Of a stretch of DNA of 64,000 nt, positions 55,341-64,000 are shown piece by piece (positions within the stretch are counted from its first letter, which is position 1; every line of letters starts with the position of its first letter). The DNA is taken from positions 362,001 to 426,000 of the forward strand of contig JACVVK020000331.1 in NCBI GenBank assembly GCA_018292915.2. The letters are read 5' to 3'. The translations under genes and the position numbers were made by a program. The stretch is from Batillaria attramentaria (taxonomy: Eukaryota; Mollusca; Gastropoda; Batillariidae). Below the pieces are notes generated by a model. It was given only the letters and a program-made list of their open reading frames with translations, was not told the DNA's origin and did not search any database.

Positions 55341-55368
55341 AAGTTGTTTCTCTATAGAGAAACAACTT
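55341..55368. other. 28-bp perfect palindrome
   Basis: AAGTTGTTTCTC, TATA, then its exact reverse complement. It sits inside a possible short element bounded by TTA-GGTGTCT (55251) and AGACACC-TTA (55493). Confidence 0.8.
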
Positions 55369-56109
55369 TATGAGACGGGGCAGATTTTGCTACGCGCAGC
55401 AGCACGTTTCAGTGATACAAAACAAGACTGTGACGTTTCTCCAAACAATACTTACTTTCACGCACACAGTGACGTAACGAAATCTGCGTCATAGACACCT
55501 TACGTGCACACTTTGCTGCTGCGTTCTTTTTGGCGGGAATGACGTGTGTGTGTGTGTGTGTATGTGTGGACGGATGTAATGATGGCTATCTCCTAAACCA
55601 CCTCGATGGAGGCCTTTTTACTTTGAGATAAAATGGGAAATCACCTTCTCCAGAGCTACCTTTCACGATTTTTAGCCTGCCGCATTTTCAGAAGAGTTAT
55701 CGCCAATTTTAAAAAATCGGTCATGTTACGAATTTTTTCGAAAAAGTTGTTCAAATTCCTTCATTTTCTAGACTTTGGAAGTTCACCCAATCACACTGCA
55801 TTGATTAGTGCTACAGCTCTGTAGCTCTGACTGGTTTTGTGTAAAAAAAAATATTTCCGAGGTAGGGGTGGTTTGCACATAAGATCAAATATCTATGAAA
55901 AGACTACTGCAAATTACTTATCATCCCGGCGTTTTTGTCTAGTGTGACAACTGCACATATGACAGGAACTACTGCACTATTATATATTTAGCATTTAGAA
56001 TAACTGAACTTTTAGATAAACATAACTTTTTCAAGTTTCTGCGAGAAGCACCGGTCAAAAGAGTTCCAAATTTTCGATTTCATAAGTACAATCCAAGGTA
56101 TTCTAGTCC

Positions 56110-56451
56110 ATGTTTCACCAGCCCTCTAGATCTTCCAGATTTTATGTAAAAATTAATTCAGCCAGGGAAGTCACAAAAGCAACAGGGAAATCACAAGACA
56201 TGCACAAGCATCATCTGTCATACCACCAGTGTGAAGCTGACGTCAAACGCTTAGTTCACAGACAAAATAAGCAAGTATCGTCACTGCCTCCGACATTTAA
56301 CCAGCCCTCTAGATCTTCCAGATTTCATGTGAAAAATAATTCAATCGGGGAAGCCACAAAGCCAACAGGGAAATCACAAGACATAAACAAGCTTCCTCAG
56401 ACGATGGCAGTGCTAGAGGCTGACGTGAAAATGTTTAGTTCGCGGAATTGA
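56110..56451 (+). repeat. In-frame 183-bp direct repeat, two units
   Basis: CCAGCCCTCTAGATCTTCCA lies at 56118 and 56301. The 183-bp period is 61 codons, and a 113-residue frame spans both units (each with QPSRSSRF-VK and TGKSQD). A GAGGCTGACGTCAAA-GTTTAGTTC block occurs three times (56232, 56415, 56487). I do not recognise the protein. It could be a small gene of the transposon or a chance frame over a repeat. Confidence 0.5.
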
Positions 56452-56519
56452 CGTCATCTCTCTGTCTGTGTATGACGACCTGCCTGAGGCTGACGTCAAA
56501 TGTTTAGTTCACGGAACTG

Positions 56520-56522
<3 letters not shown>

Positions 56523-56558
<36 letters not shown>

Positions 56559-56655
56559 TACGCCATTTCATTATCTGTAAAGACAACTCACTTCCATTGT
56601 AATGGACCGAAGTCCGAACAATAAAATGTCTGAGTCTGAGTCTCTCTCTCTCTGG
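56523..56655. repeat. (CT)n tracts with a LINE-type 3' tail between
   Basis: (CT)n at 56523-56554, then GTCCGAACAATAAAATGTCTGAG with GTCTGA repeats (about 56608-56640), then more (CT)n. The middle resembles a LINE 3' end with a hexamer tail. Confidence 0.6.
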
Positions 56656-56825
56656 GGAGCCAGGGTGGCCGAATGGTAGAGCGTTGGACTTTCAATGCTC
56701 GGGTCGAGAGTTCGAATCCCGGCTGGGGCCAAATGTTTGTGCTGGCCTTTCTCTCGTTGCCCCGTCTTAGAAAGCACCCTTACGTGGTGGAAAAGGACGT
56801 TAAACTCCTAAACACCCACCCACCC
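56655..56825 (+). mobile_element. Full-length SINE-A inside a (CT)n tract
   Basis: Complete head, body and (CCCA)n tail with CT repeats on both sides (to 56880), so any TSD is hidden in the microsatellite. It is nested in the 4.8-kb element. Confidence 0.92.
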
Positions 56826-56939
56826 ACTCTCTCTCTCTCTCTCTCTGTCTCTCTGTCTCTCTCTCTCTCTCTCTCTCCCCCCACCCGGCCCCACCCCCAG
56901 TCACGTGACTAATCGGTCGAGGTCGTAGAGGATCTAGTG

Positions 56940-57990
56940 TCATTGGTAGAACTTGGAGAGGGGAGAACCGGCAACAATAACAACAAAACAGACAAAATAA
57001 AATGAAATTTGGAGAAACAACTTTGTAGGACGGGGCCGTTCCTCCTTGTTTTTTTCTGCAGTGTGGTGAAGGTAAGAGTGGGTCTGTGTGTTCTGTTTGG
57101 TGTGGCGTATGTGGGTGTTGGTGTATGGGTGTCGTGGTTTTAGAGCAGGGTATTTGGGGTGTGATGAGGATGATGTGGGTGCAGATGTGGATGTGGATGT
57201 GAATGGTGTGTGCGTATATGTAGATGAGGGTGGTTTAGATGCGGATACGGAAGATGTTGATGTACGTGCAGGTTTGCTTGATGAGGGTGCTTCAGGTAGG
57301 GGTCCAGATGAGGGTGGTTCAGGTGTGTGTGTGGATGAGGGTGGTGGTTTGGTTGAGAGTGCGGCAGATGTAGATGAGTGTGAGGGTAGTGTAATGGGAT
57401 GGGGGTGGTGCAGATGTAGATGTGGTTTGTGTGTCTGCACAGGTTTAGGTTTGGATGCAGGTGTATGTGTAGGTGTGGGCATGCGTAAGCGTGGTGGTAG
57501 AGGTGTGTTGTTAGTGCATGCGTCAAGTATTGTCATATGTGGTGTCTGTTCCTGTACGTGTAATCATGTGTTTCAATCTGTCCATTATGTTCATTATGTT
57601 GTCTGTAAGTGTTGTTGTGTTCAGGAGGGAGTAGATTGTTGTGGTATGATTGAAGGTCCATTATGCGGTGAATGAGTGCACTTTTGATTCTAAGGTTGAG
57701 GTCTGTAAGTAAGTTTTGCATAAAGAAGTGTGTTGCGCCTGGAAGTGTGAGATGTGGTGCATAATTATGTGTGTCGCTGGAAGTATGTTGTTGGTGGTAT
57801 TGTTGTGTGAGTGGATGTCAGTGATGAGTTGGTTTAGTTGGTGTGCAATGTAGAAGTGTTGCAGTGCTGTGTCAGTGTCTCTTGTGAATGTGTCAATGGG
57901 TTTGTCGAATTCTCTGTTAATGATTTCCAATTCCTCTGAAGTGATTGTGTATTGTGTCGTGCCGGGTTTGTGTTGTGTGTTCTGTGTTTG
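56940..57990 (-). other. Strand-asymmetric region with three consecutive weak minus-strand frames
   Basis: The plus strand is strongly G/T-rich. On the minus strand a frame without ATG (stop at 57661; TSEELEIINREFDKPIDTF, LITDIHSHNN) is followed by a 62-residue frame (57721-57533). A 198-residue frame (57536-56940) then overlaps it by ATGA. The last is Pro/Ser/Thr/His-rich and ends in a hydrophobic stretch (LFLQISFYFVCFVVIVAG). The layout could be a decayed surface-protein-like gene of the transposon. The plus strand is also open for 195 codons, so composition alone could explain it. Function unknown. Confidence 0.3.
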
Positions 57991-58463
57991 TATCTGTGGT
58001 GTGTGTCATGGTGTGTGTTATGGTGTTTGTTGAGTGTTCTGTGTTTGTGTCTGTAGTGTGAGCTGTGGTGTGTGTTGCGGTGTAAGCTGGGGTGTGTTCC
58101 GGTGTTGTGTAGGTTGAAATATTTTCAGGTGATGATGATTAGAAGAGTGAAGGATAATTGATATTGATAGATGAGGATGATGTCTGTGGTGTGGTCATTT
58201 CTGTGGAAAGAAAATAAGTAGTTCGGTAAATATGGTTGTATCTGTGTTTCTTTTATCTTAATTGTGAAGCGAGGAGATATGGTTGTGGAAAAAAGGAGGA
58301 GGGGGGGGGGGGAGGAGGGTTGAAATTGGAAGGGTAGGGAAATATTTTTTGAAAATAACACTGGTAGGTTATTATCCACTACGTTCCCTGACAGTTCCAT
58401 CTGAAATGGGACACCTAAAACCCCCTAAATCATGATATTCGCATAGGAAAAAAGAAAGGAGAA

Positions 58464-58537
58464 GCTGGTCGGTTCTTAGCCACGCACAAACCAAATAGAG
58501 GCTGGTTCTTAGCCGGGGCGAGTGCCGGTTCATAACC
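58464..58537 (-). repeat. Right subterminal motif cluster of the 4.8-kb element
   Basis: Three inverted copies: GCTGGTCGGTTCTTAGCC (58464), GGCTGGTTCTTAGCC (58500) and GTGCCGGTTCATAACC (58522), mirror images of the left cluster. Confidence 0.65.
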
Positions 58538-59225
58538 ACAAAATGTTCACTACCAATTTTCTTTCTCGAACTGCACGCGATGTAAGCCACAAATTGCAAT
58601 AATTTTCTAGGTATGGCCGCAAGACAAATTATAAAACTAGGACGTTTTCATAAACTTGACTTTTCTTTCTGTAATTTTATATTATCGCGAATGAAAGTGA
58701 ATTTTCTACAGAAAACGAGACTAAATTGTTTCCAACGTGAGTGTACGCGCAAGTAGTACCACAAAAACCACTTACGAGTTGAACAGAGACCTTCTGCGAC
58801 AAGACAGGCCAACCTCAGGTCGAGGCAAGCTTTCACGTGTACAGCGCAGATGATTTTCTGAGAGAAGTCGCGTGCGGCCAAGCAACGCTAGCGCTCAACG
58901 CCGCAAGCCGGTCAGAATCGGGATAGCCGCGTCACCGGTGTGATTCCGTACCCTCCCACTCGCACTTACATGATGTCAACCGCACAATTTACTAAATCCT
59001 CCAACGTTGGCGAAGTGTTCTTGTTTTGTAACAAACGAGGGGAGCGGGGGGTTCGGATTTCAATTAAGGCCAGTGGGGGGAGCGGCGTAAGAGCGGCGCT
59101 AGATAAGCTTCATTTAGACCGGGGTCCTGGCACGAGGCTTGTGGAGGGCTTGTTGAACTTTGCTAGACACACATGTAGTGAGGAGCTAGGCAAACAGGCC
59201 ACGAGGCAAAGAGAACAAGAGGTTA

Positions 59226-59415
59226 GCCCAGACCTGTGTGTTCTCTTCTCTTTTTTTTTCTCTTTTTTTTTTCTTTCTTTCTTTCTTCTTCTTGTATTCT
59301 TCTTCTTTTTCTTCTTTTTTTCTTTTTGTTTTTTTTTTCTTTTTGTCTTTCTTTCATTTTTTCATTTTTTTTCTTTTCTATTCTTTTTGTATTTTCTTTT
59401 TTTTTTTTTGTTTTG
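59226..59415. repeat. Polypyrimidine (T/C) tract
   Basis: About 190 bp of T with interspersed C (TTTTC, CTTTT). Frames across it in both directions (Phe-rich or Lys-rich) are artefacts. Confidence 0.95.
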
Positions 59416-59567
59416 CGTACAGGTGGATAACTTGCTTGTGTTTTTCCTGGTGTTTTTACCATTTATTTGGGTTGAAATGCTTCTCCTGTTGTGTTCGTGG
59501 AGGGACACGATGACTTATTGTGTCCCACAAATTGTGGTACAGTAGGGTGACTTTCTTAGTTATCTCG

Positions 59568-59631
59568 ACCCCCCCCCCCCCCACACACACACACACACAC
59601 GCACGCACGCACGCACGCACGCACACACGCG

Positions 59632-59683
<52 letters not shown>
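59568..59683. repeat. Poly(C), (CA)n, (CGCA)n compound microsatellite
   Basis: About 14 C, (CA)n, (GCAC)n and again (CA)n. Confidence 0.95.
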
Positions 59684-59686
<3 letters not shown>

Positions 59687-60344
59687 TCATCAGTATTCCT
59701 CAAGTGCACTTCAACGTTTCTGCTTTTGTTTCTGTGGCTACCACCATGTCGTGTTGATACCACAGTACATGTAGCAAGAATACCACCACAACACTGACGC
59801 ACTTTCCAAGAGCCGACCTCGCCTAAACGGTACCGCTGTACTGTCGAGGATACAAAGGCACCATGACAGGACGTGCTGGTCTTATGGTGCCGTCTTACAT
59901 GGCGTCAGGTGATAATTGGTAGCGGTGTAAAGGGCGTGTCAACACGGTTTGTGATACCTGCTCTCTTTGTGACAGCGCGCTGGCACGGGCTGTTGACGTG
60001 ACCCGGTAAGGTGACATGCCTTTCAGTCACGGTTGGTTAGTTTTCCAGGTGATCTTTGTTTTCAGGTTACAATCAGTCTGAGCTATAAGTTCTCAGGCTT
60101 CTAAGTTCTTAGTTCTAAGTTCTATGTTTTTGATACGTTCTGTCGACTGAAGTTAGGGGCAACTTTTAGAAGCTTTTTTTTTTTTTTTTTTAATTTAGTG
60201 GAAACAAACCAGTATTGGCAATTAACAGTAAAGACAAACGGAGAAACTTTATAGCCCTCAAAGCTATATTCAGCCCTGTTGGGCAGATGATATTTCGTGA
60301 CCTGAAATTGGGAAATTGAAATTAAAACGATAATCAGGTATAAT
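59684..60344. other. No gene seen
   Basis: Unique-looking DNA with a poly(T) run near 60174-60191. Confidence 0.3.
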
Positions 60345-60440
60345 AATAATCATAAAATGATAAAAGAAGAAGAAGAAGAATGGGTATTTAGGGACGCCCT
60401 CCCTCCCTCCCGCAGGAGCTCAGGGCGCCTTACAGTCAAC
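60345..60440 (-). mobile_element. Retroposon 3' end, partner of 2321-2390
   Basis: Plus strand: an AAT/AAG-rich tail, then CGCCC and GGAGCTCAGGGCGCCTTACA, as at 2360-2391. Confidence 0.5.
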
Positions 60441-60540
60441 ACGCACTCACTCACACAGAAACACACGCAACATGCCTCCACACATACATTTAACTACAAA
60501 CACATCACGTGCAGCATCATACACGGCCTCCGCTCTCCCC

Positions 60541-60541
60541 G

Positions 60542-60609
<68 letters not shown>
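60541..60609. repeat. (CA)n microsatellite
   Basis: About 34 CA units. Confidence 0.97.
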
Positions 60610-60611
<2 letters not shown>

Positions 60612-62036
60612 CAAGGTACACGTAACACGTTTTGTTATTACTGTTGTTGCCATGTCTGTCTTCTTTCTTATTTTATGGAGAGGGTGGTCACAGTGCTAGA
60701 CTTCAACGGATATGCATCGCAATTTCTTTTTCAGTCGTCAGTGCAAGGTATAATCAGTTGTTACGGAACAAAAAAACGAAGGAGTAAACTCAACTTTCCA
60801 AAATTGAACCCAGACTCGTCCAATAAAGCGTAGAATCGCCTGTGGTGTCTGGCAGACAATTGTAAATAATCACCGGATTAAACTGTTCGCCCAGAGGAGG
60901 CTAATCACAGCCTGGCGTTGACACGGTCCCCCGCGGACCACACGCGTTTGATTCCTGTGGCATGATTGTGATTTACCCATGCCCGAGCTTCACGTGTCGT
61001 GCCAACCAGCACAATTTATGTCTAATTAGGTTTAGAAGACCATTCAGTGTTAAAAATAATACAATAAAAAGGCGGCGGAGGACGGGGGGGGGGGGGGGGG
61101 GGCGTCTTTAGTGCATGGTGCAGCTGTGGGCATGGGAGTGTTTTGCACAGTGGTGTCGACTGAACAATGATTGCGTAATTGCTCTATTCAGTATCGTTTG
61201 CATTTATCCTGCTGCTGTCCCAGTTTATTCATTATTGCCAGTTATTGGGTTGGGTGACTGTGTTTAGAGTTGACACTCATAACTACTTGAGCTTTTGGGG
61301 AGCCGAAACTTATTAAATTGTCGATTTGCCTTGTTGGTTGACTGACTGTGGCAGTCAAATTTGGGGTCACGTGACCACCGCTTGTGGTTTATTCCTGCCA
61401 AGATGATACGTACTGTGCATCAGCCGGTTTATCTTGGATGCCTGTGTGTTGTAATTAATCTTTTTTTTTCATTTTCTTACGACTATCTTTAAGGTTATTC
61501 AAGTACAAAACTTAACTTTGTCATCACACACTCAAAAACTTCAACACAGCCTGTTCATCTTCAAAACTGACTTGATAGGCTGTATCATTAGAATTTCACA
61601 AGCATTTCCCCAAGATTGTTCAGCTTCAGTGTGAAACCAAACTTGCTGCTGTTCTTTCTTTTTTCTTTTTTTTTTCTTTTTTTTTTGTCTTTTTTGCAAT
61701 CCACATTATCAGAAGAGGAAGCACGCAGCATCTGGGCGGTAAGGGTCCGAGGAAGGGAGGGCAGGAACCGTGATAAGGACGCTGGGGATCTCGGGGCAGG
61801 AGATAGAAGGGGCAGGATTCCAATGTCCAGGCAATGAGGTCTGCCACGCGGGAAATGGTCTTTGTGGGGCGCTCTTGCTACCTGAATCACCGCTTGGCAG
61901 GCCAGGTGTTACGGGTCTGAGACGCCATGAAGAGGCAATATAAGGTCAGATTCAGACAGGAGTGAGTTTTACAGTGTCTACCGCCGCCAGCGCGACCGAC
62001 CTCAATGGCTGCCGTGGCTGGGAAAGAGCGGATGGA
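60610..62036. other. No gene seen
   Basis: Poly(G) of about 20 near 61083-61102; T/C-rich tract at 61655-61695. Confidence 0.3.
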
Positions 62037-62205
62037 TGTTTAGGGGGGTTTAACGTCCTTTTTCCACAACAAAAGGGTGATTAGCAAAGAAAGGACAACG
62101 AGAAAAAAGCCAGCACAAATATTGTCCTCCCAGCCTGGATTCGAACTCACAACACGAGCACTGACGGTCCAGTGCTTTGCTGCTCGACTGTCCTGGCTCC
62201 TTCCG
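62037..62205 (-). mobile_element. Full-length, diverged SINE-A
   Basis: Reverse complement runs from GGAGCCAGGACAGTCGAGCA through GTGAGTTCGAATCCAGGCTG to AAAAAGGACGTTAAACC. Confidence 0.88.
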
Positions 62206-62454
62206 TTCCAGGAGCACGTAGCAAGCATTAAAACAAGTAAAATCAGTATGTAGAAACAGCAACAACAAATTCTGTGATGAAATTCACAAAGAAAGACGTT
62301 TAGCAAGGAAGCTGGTGGTCCTGGTGATATTATTCGTGTGAAATTCTGGTGTGCGTAATGAAAAGAAAGAGGGAGTTTGGTTTTGTGGCTGGATATCTGT
62401 GTGGAGTCGTACGCATGGTGTCAGTAAAGGAAAAGACGTTTGGAAAGGAGGTTT

Positions 62455-63517
62455 GGTTTCAAACTGAATATGGGCAGTCTTGTGGATATGCACCTTCTTT
62501 CTCTCGCCTTCTCTCATAACATACACAGATCAACACAGTATCTGACGGGAAGAGGTGGAGGTGGGCCTATATAAATAAGTATATAGTAGGGTGACTGGTG
62601 CACTTTGTCGTTGCGTTAGTTTATGGTTTCAAACTGAATATGGGCAGTCTTGTGGATATTCGCCTTCTTTCTCTCGCCTTCTCTCATAGCATACACAGAT
62701 CAACACAGTACCTGACGGGAAGAGGTGGAGGTGGGCCTATATAAATAAGTATGTAGTAGGGTGACTGGTGCACTTTGTCGTTGCGTTAGTTTATGGTTTC
62801 AAACTGAATATGGGCAGTCTTGTGGATATGCGCCTTTTTCCTCTCGCCTTCTCTCATAGCATACACAGATCAACACAGTACCTGACGGGAAGAGGTGGAG
62901 GTGGGCCTATATAAATAAGTATGTAGTAGGGTGACTGGTGCACTTTGTCGTTGCGTTAGTTTATGGTTTCAAACTGAATATGGGCAGTCTTGTGGATATG
63001 CGTGTGAAACTTTCTAAAAAGGAAAAAGGATGGTTGGTTTCATTATTGTGTTGCATAAAACTGCAGATCTATTCTTCGTGCGATTTTCAACTGCACGTAA
63101 TCATTGGGGGAAAAAATTTCAGCCTTGCAAGTCTTTACTGCCCTCCTCTTCCACATTTCATCCGAACGATATAGACGCAAAAAGATGGTGCATGGAGTGG
63201 GTAGAGAAGGGAACTGACACGGGTAGTTCCCCTTTGTTGGCTACAACAACACTGCCAGGCAGAGCACGGAGGAAGCCTGGCGCCATTCAGCTCTCTAACA
63301 AACTCCCCCCTCTGCCCCCTGGTTTCACCCTCTCCCCTCTTGCAACAACATGCAACTCCGTGTCCGCATTTTCTCTCCTAACAACGACCGGCTTCCGCGT
63401 CTCTTCCTCTCGCCTTCTCTCATAGCATACACAGATCAACACAGTATCTGACGGGAAGAGGTGGAGGTGGGCCTGTATAAATAAGTATGTAGTACGGTGA
63501 TTGGTGCACTTTGTCTT
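62455..63517 (+). repeat. 170-bp tandem repeat, four units, the last split by about 400 bp
   Basis: AAACTGAATATGGGCAGTCT starts at 62461, 62631, 62801 and 62971, an exact 170-bp period with few substitutions. In the fourth unit, sequence after GTGGATATGCG (63002) is unrelated until CCTCTCGCC at 63406, after which the unit resumes. Each unit ends with GGAGGTGGGCCTATATAAAT. Confidence 0.95.
62568..62577 (+). promoter_or_regulatory. TATA-box-like motif repeated in each 170-bp unit
   Basis: TATATAAATA at 62568, 62738 and 62908, and TATAAATA at 63476 in the fourth unit. Each has a G-rich stretch just upstream (GAGGTGGAGGTGGGCC) and TGCACTTTG about 30 bp downstream, a plausible start site. Promoter function is inference. 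Confidence 0.35.
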
Positions 63518-63522
63518 TGCGT

Positions 63523-63580
63523 TATGGTATGGTATGGTATGGTATGGTATGGTATGGTATGGTATGGTATGGTATGGTAT
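63523..63580. repeat. (ATGGT)n microsatellite
   Basis: About eleven units of ATGGT directly after the last 170-bp unit. Confidence 0.95.
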
Positions 63581-63619
63581 ACTTCTCCTCGGCGCATATA
63601 TATATCCGTCTCTTCTGAA

Positions 63620-63775
63620 ATGCTCATGGCGCCGCAGGAGCTGGAGGACGAAGCAGCGAAATCCTACTGCCGATTAGCGCTACTTTATGTGCAAACCTTT
63701 AGCCTGCTGTTCACTATGGTGCGTGCGACAGTATTTCTGTTTTCCACGCCACCGGCCACAGCCTCCTCTGAATGA
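63620..63775 (+). CDS. Hypothetical 51-residue frame downstream of the TATA-bearing repeats
   Basis: MLMAPQELEDEAAKSYCRLA onward, with a hydrophobic middle (LALLYVQTFSLLF), ending at TGA. It lies about 140 bp after the last TATA-like motif in plus orientation, which is the only reason to list it. No family recognised, and it may be chance. Confidence 0.15.
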   Translation: MLMAPQELEDEAAKSYCRLALLYVQTFSLLFTMVRATVFLFSTPPATASSE

Positions 63776-63810
63776 TGGACTTGGGATTTTTAGCGTGGAC
63801 ACTTGATATT

Positions 63811-63811
<1 letters not shown>

Positions 63812-63841
<30 letters not shown>

Positions 63842-63842
63842 A
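63812..63842. repeat. (GT)n microsatellite
   Basis: About 15 GT units. Confidence 0.93.
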
Positions 63843-63924
63843 CACGAGGGCGGGAAAGGCACCGTAAACAAGTCTGCGCGTGATTTTTTTTAACCTTATT
63901 TGGAAAGGAAAAATCCATCCATAT

Positions 63925-64000
63925 TCCTGCCTACCTGAAATTCGAACCGGGCGGCCCAGGATCCAAATTCGGATATCTTAACCACTAGACCAAATCCCCT
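63925..64000 (-). mobile_element. tRNA-like retroposon head, cut by the window end
   Basis: The minus strand starts GGGGATTTGGTCTAGTGGTT and continues to CCCGGTTCGAATTTCAGG, giving A- and B-box-like elements. It is closer to the SINE-B head than to SINE-A. A genuine tRNA is unlikely because the acceptor strands do not pair well. Confidence 0.5.

Larger units (their letters stand above)
54148..58942. mobile_element. Putative 4.8-kb terminal-inverted-repeat DNA transposon
   Basis: CACACCGGTGACGCGGCTA at 54148-54166 is repeated exactly inverted at 58924-58942. Weaker similarity (CGATTC-GACCGGCT) extends the terminal repeat to about 45 bp. ATTC lies immediately outside both ends (54144-54147 and 58943-58946), a likely 4-bp TSD. 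Each arm carries three copies of a GGCTAAGAACCGGCC-type motif about 400-500 bp from the end, in mirror orientation. CAC termini with 4-bp TSDs recall the Chapaev/CMC group, but no transposase was found. The interior holds a SINE-A, microsatellites, an in-frame duplication and three weak minus-strand frames. It is either non-autonomous or its genes are unrecognised. Confidence 0.7.

Noticed and set aside
55254..55499. Firm call of a PIF/Harbinger MITE
   Set aside because: Only 7-bp inverted ends and a TTA duplication support it, which is too little. Kept as a low-interest observation.
58940..59545. 201-residue plus-strand frame
   Set aside because: Its second half is a polypyrimidine tract, and the first half shows no domain or splice-bounded structure.
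62455..63580. CRISPR-like array
   Set aside because: The 170-bp units are contiguous tandem copies with no variable spacers, and the genome is eukaryotic.

Overview
The window looks like non-coding, repeat-saturated DNA from an animal genome, most likely a mollusc and probably a marine gastropod. That assignment is inference. It rests on the many long (GT)n/(CT)n tracts, more than twenty copies of a tRNA-headed SINE, a CR1-type LINE with an esterase-like ORF1, and one intron-flanked LDL-receptor class A exon. Nothing suggests a prokaryote. Most long open frames are translated microsatellites, SINEs or chance.

Layout. 1-1160: 3' part of a LINE with an RNase H domain, with its 3' UTR and tail. 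2321-3220: a duplicated 208-bp unit with a second SINE family (SINE-B) inserted in its second copy. 4993-5136: a symmetric phase 1-1 LDLa exon (+ strand), the only convincing host coding sequence. The exons it splices to were not found, so much of the window may be introns of that gene. 6035 to about 13100, possibly to 14340: a nearly intact minus-strand CR1-like LINE with ORF1 (SGNH/GDSL), ORF2 (endonuclease plus reverse transcriptase) and tandem repeats upstream. 16067-16569: a poly(A) SINE with a perfect 16-bp target-site duplication (TSD). 17-23 kb: microsatellites and unannotated DNA. 26931-27564: fourteen 24-bp repeats between inverted arms carrying a hammerhead/Penelope-like core. 28-53 kb: many SINE copies, LINE tails, short tandem repeats and microsatellites. 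54148-58942: a putative 4.8-kb terminal-inverted-repeat DNA transposon, not obviously of a known family. 62455-63580: a 170-bp tandem repeat carrying a TATA-box motif in each unit, followed by an (ATGGT)n tract.

How the parts relate. The SINE and LINE families appear to share a 3' end of the form CGTTAARCCC-AAA followed by a short repeat. This would fit SINE mobilisation by LINE machinery. Several insertions are only 30-105 bp of 3' tail flanked by TSDs. One lies inside LINE ORF1 and adds exactly 18 codons without breaking the frame.

All alignments were made by eye. Boundaries of repeats are good to a few bases where a TSD is quoted and to tens of bases elsewhere.
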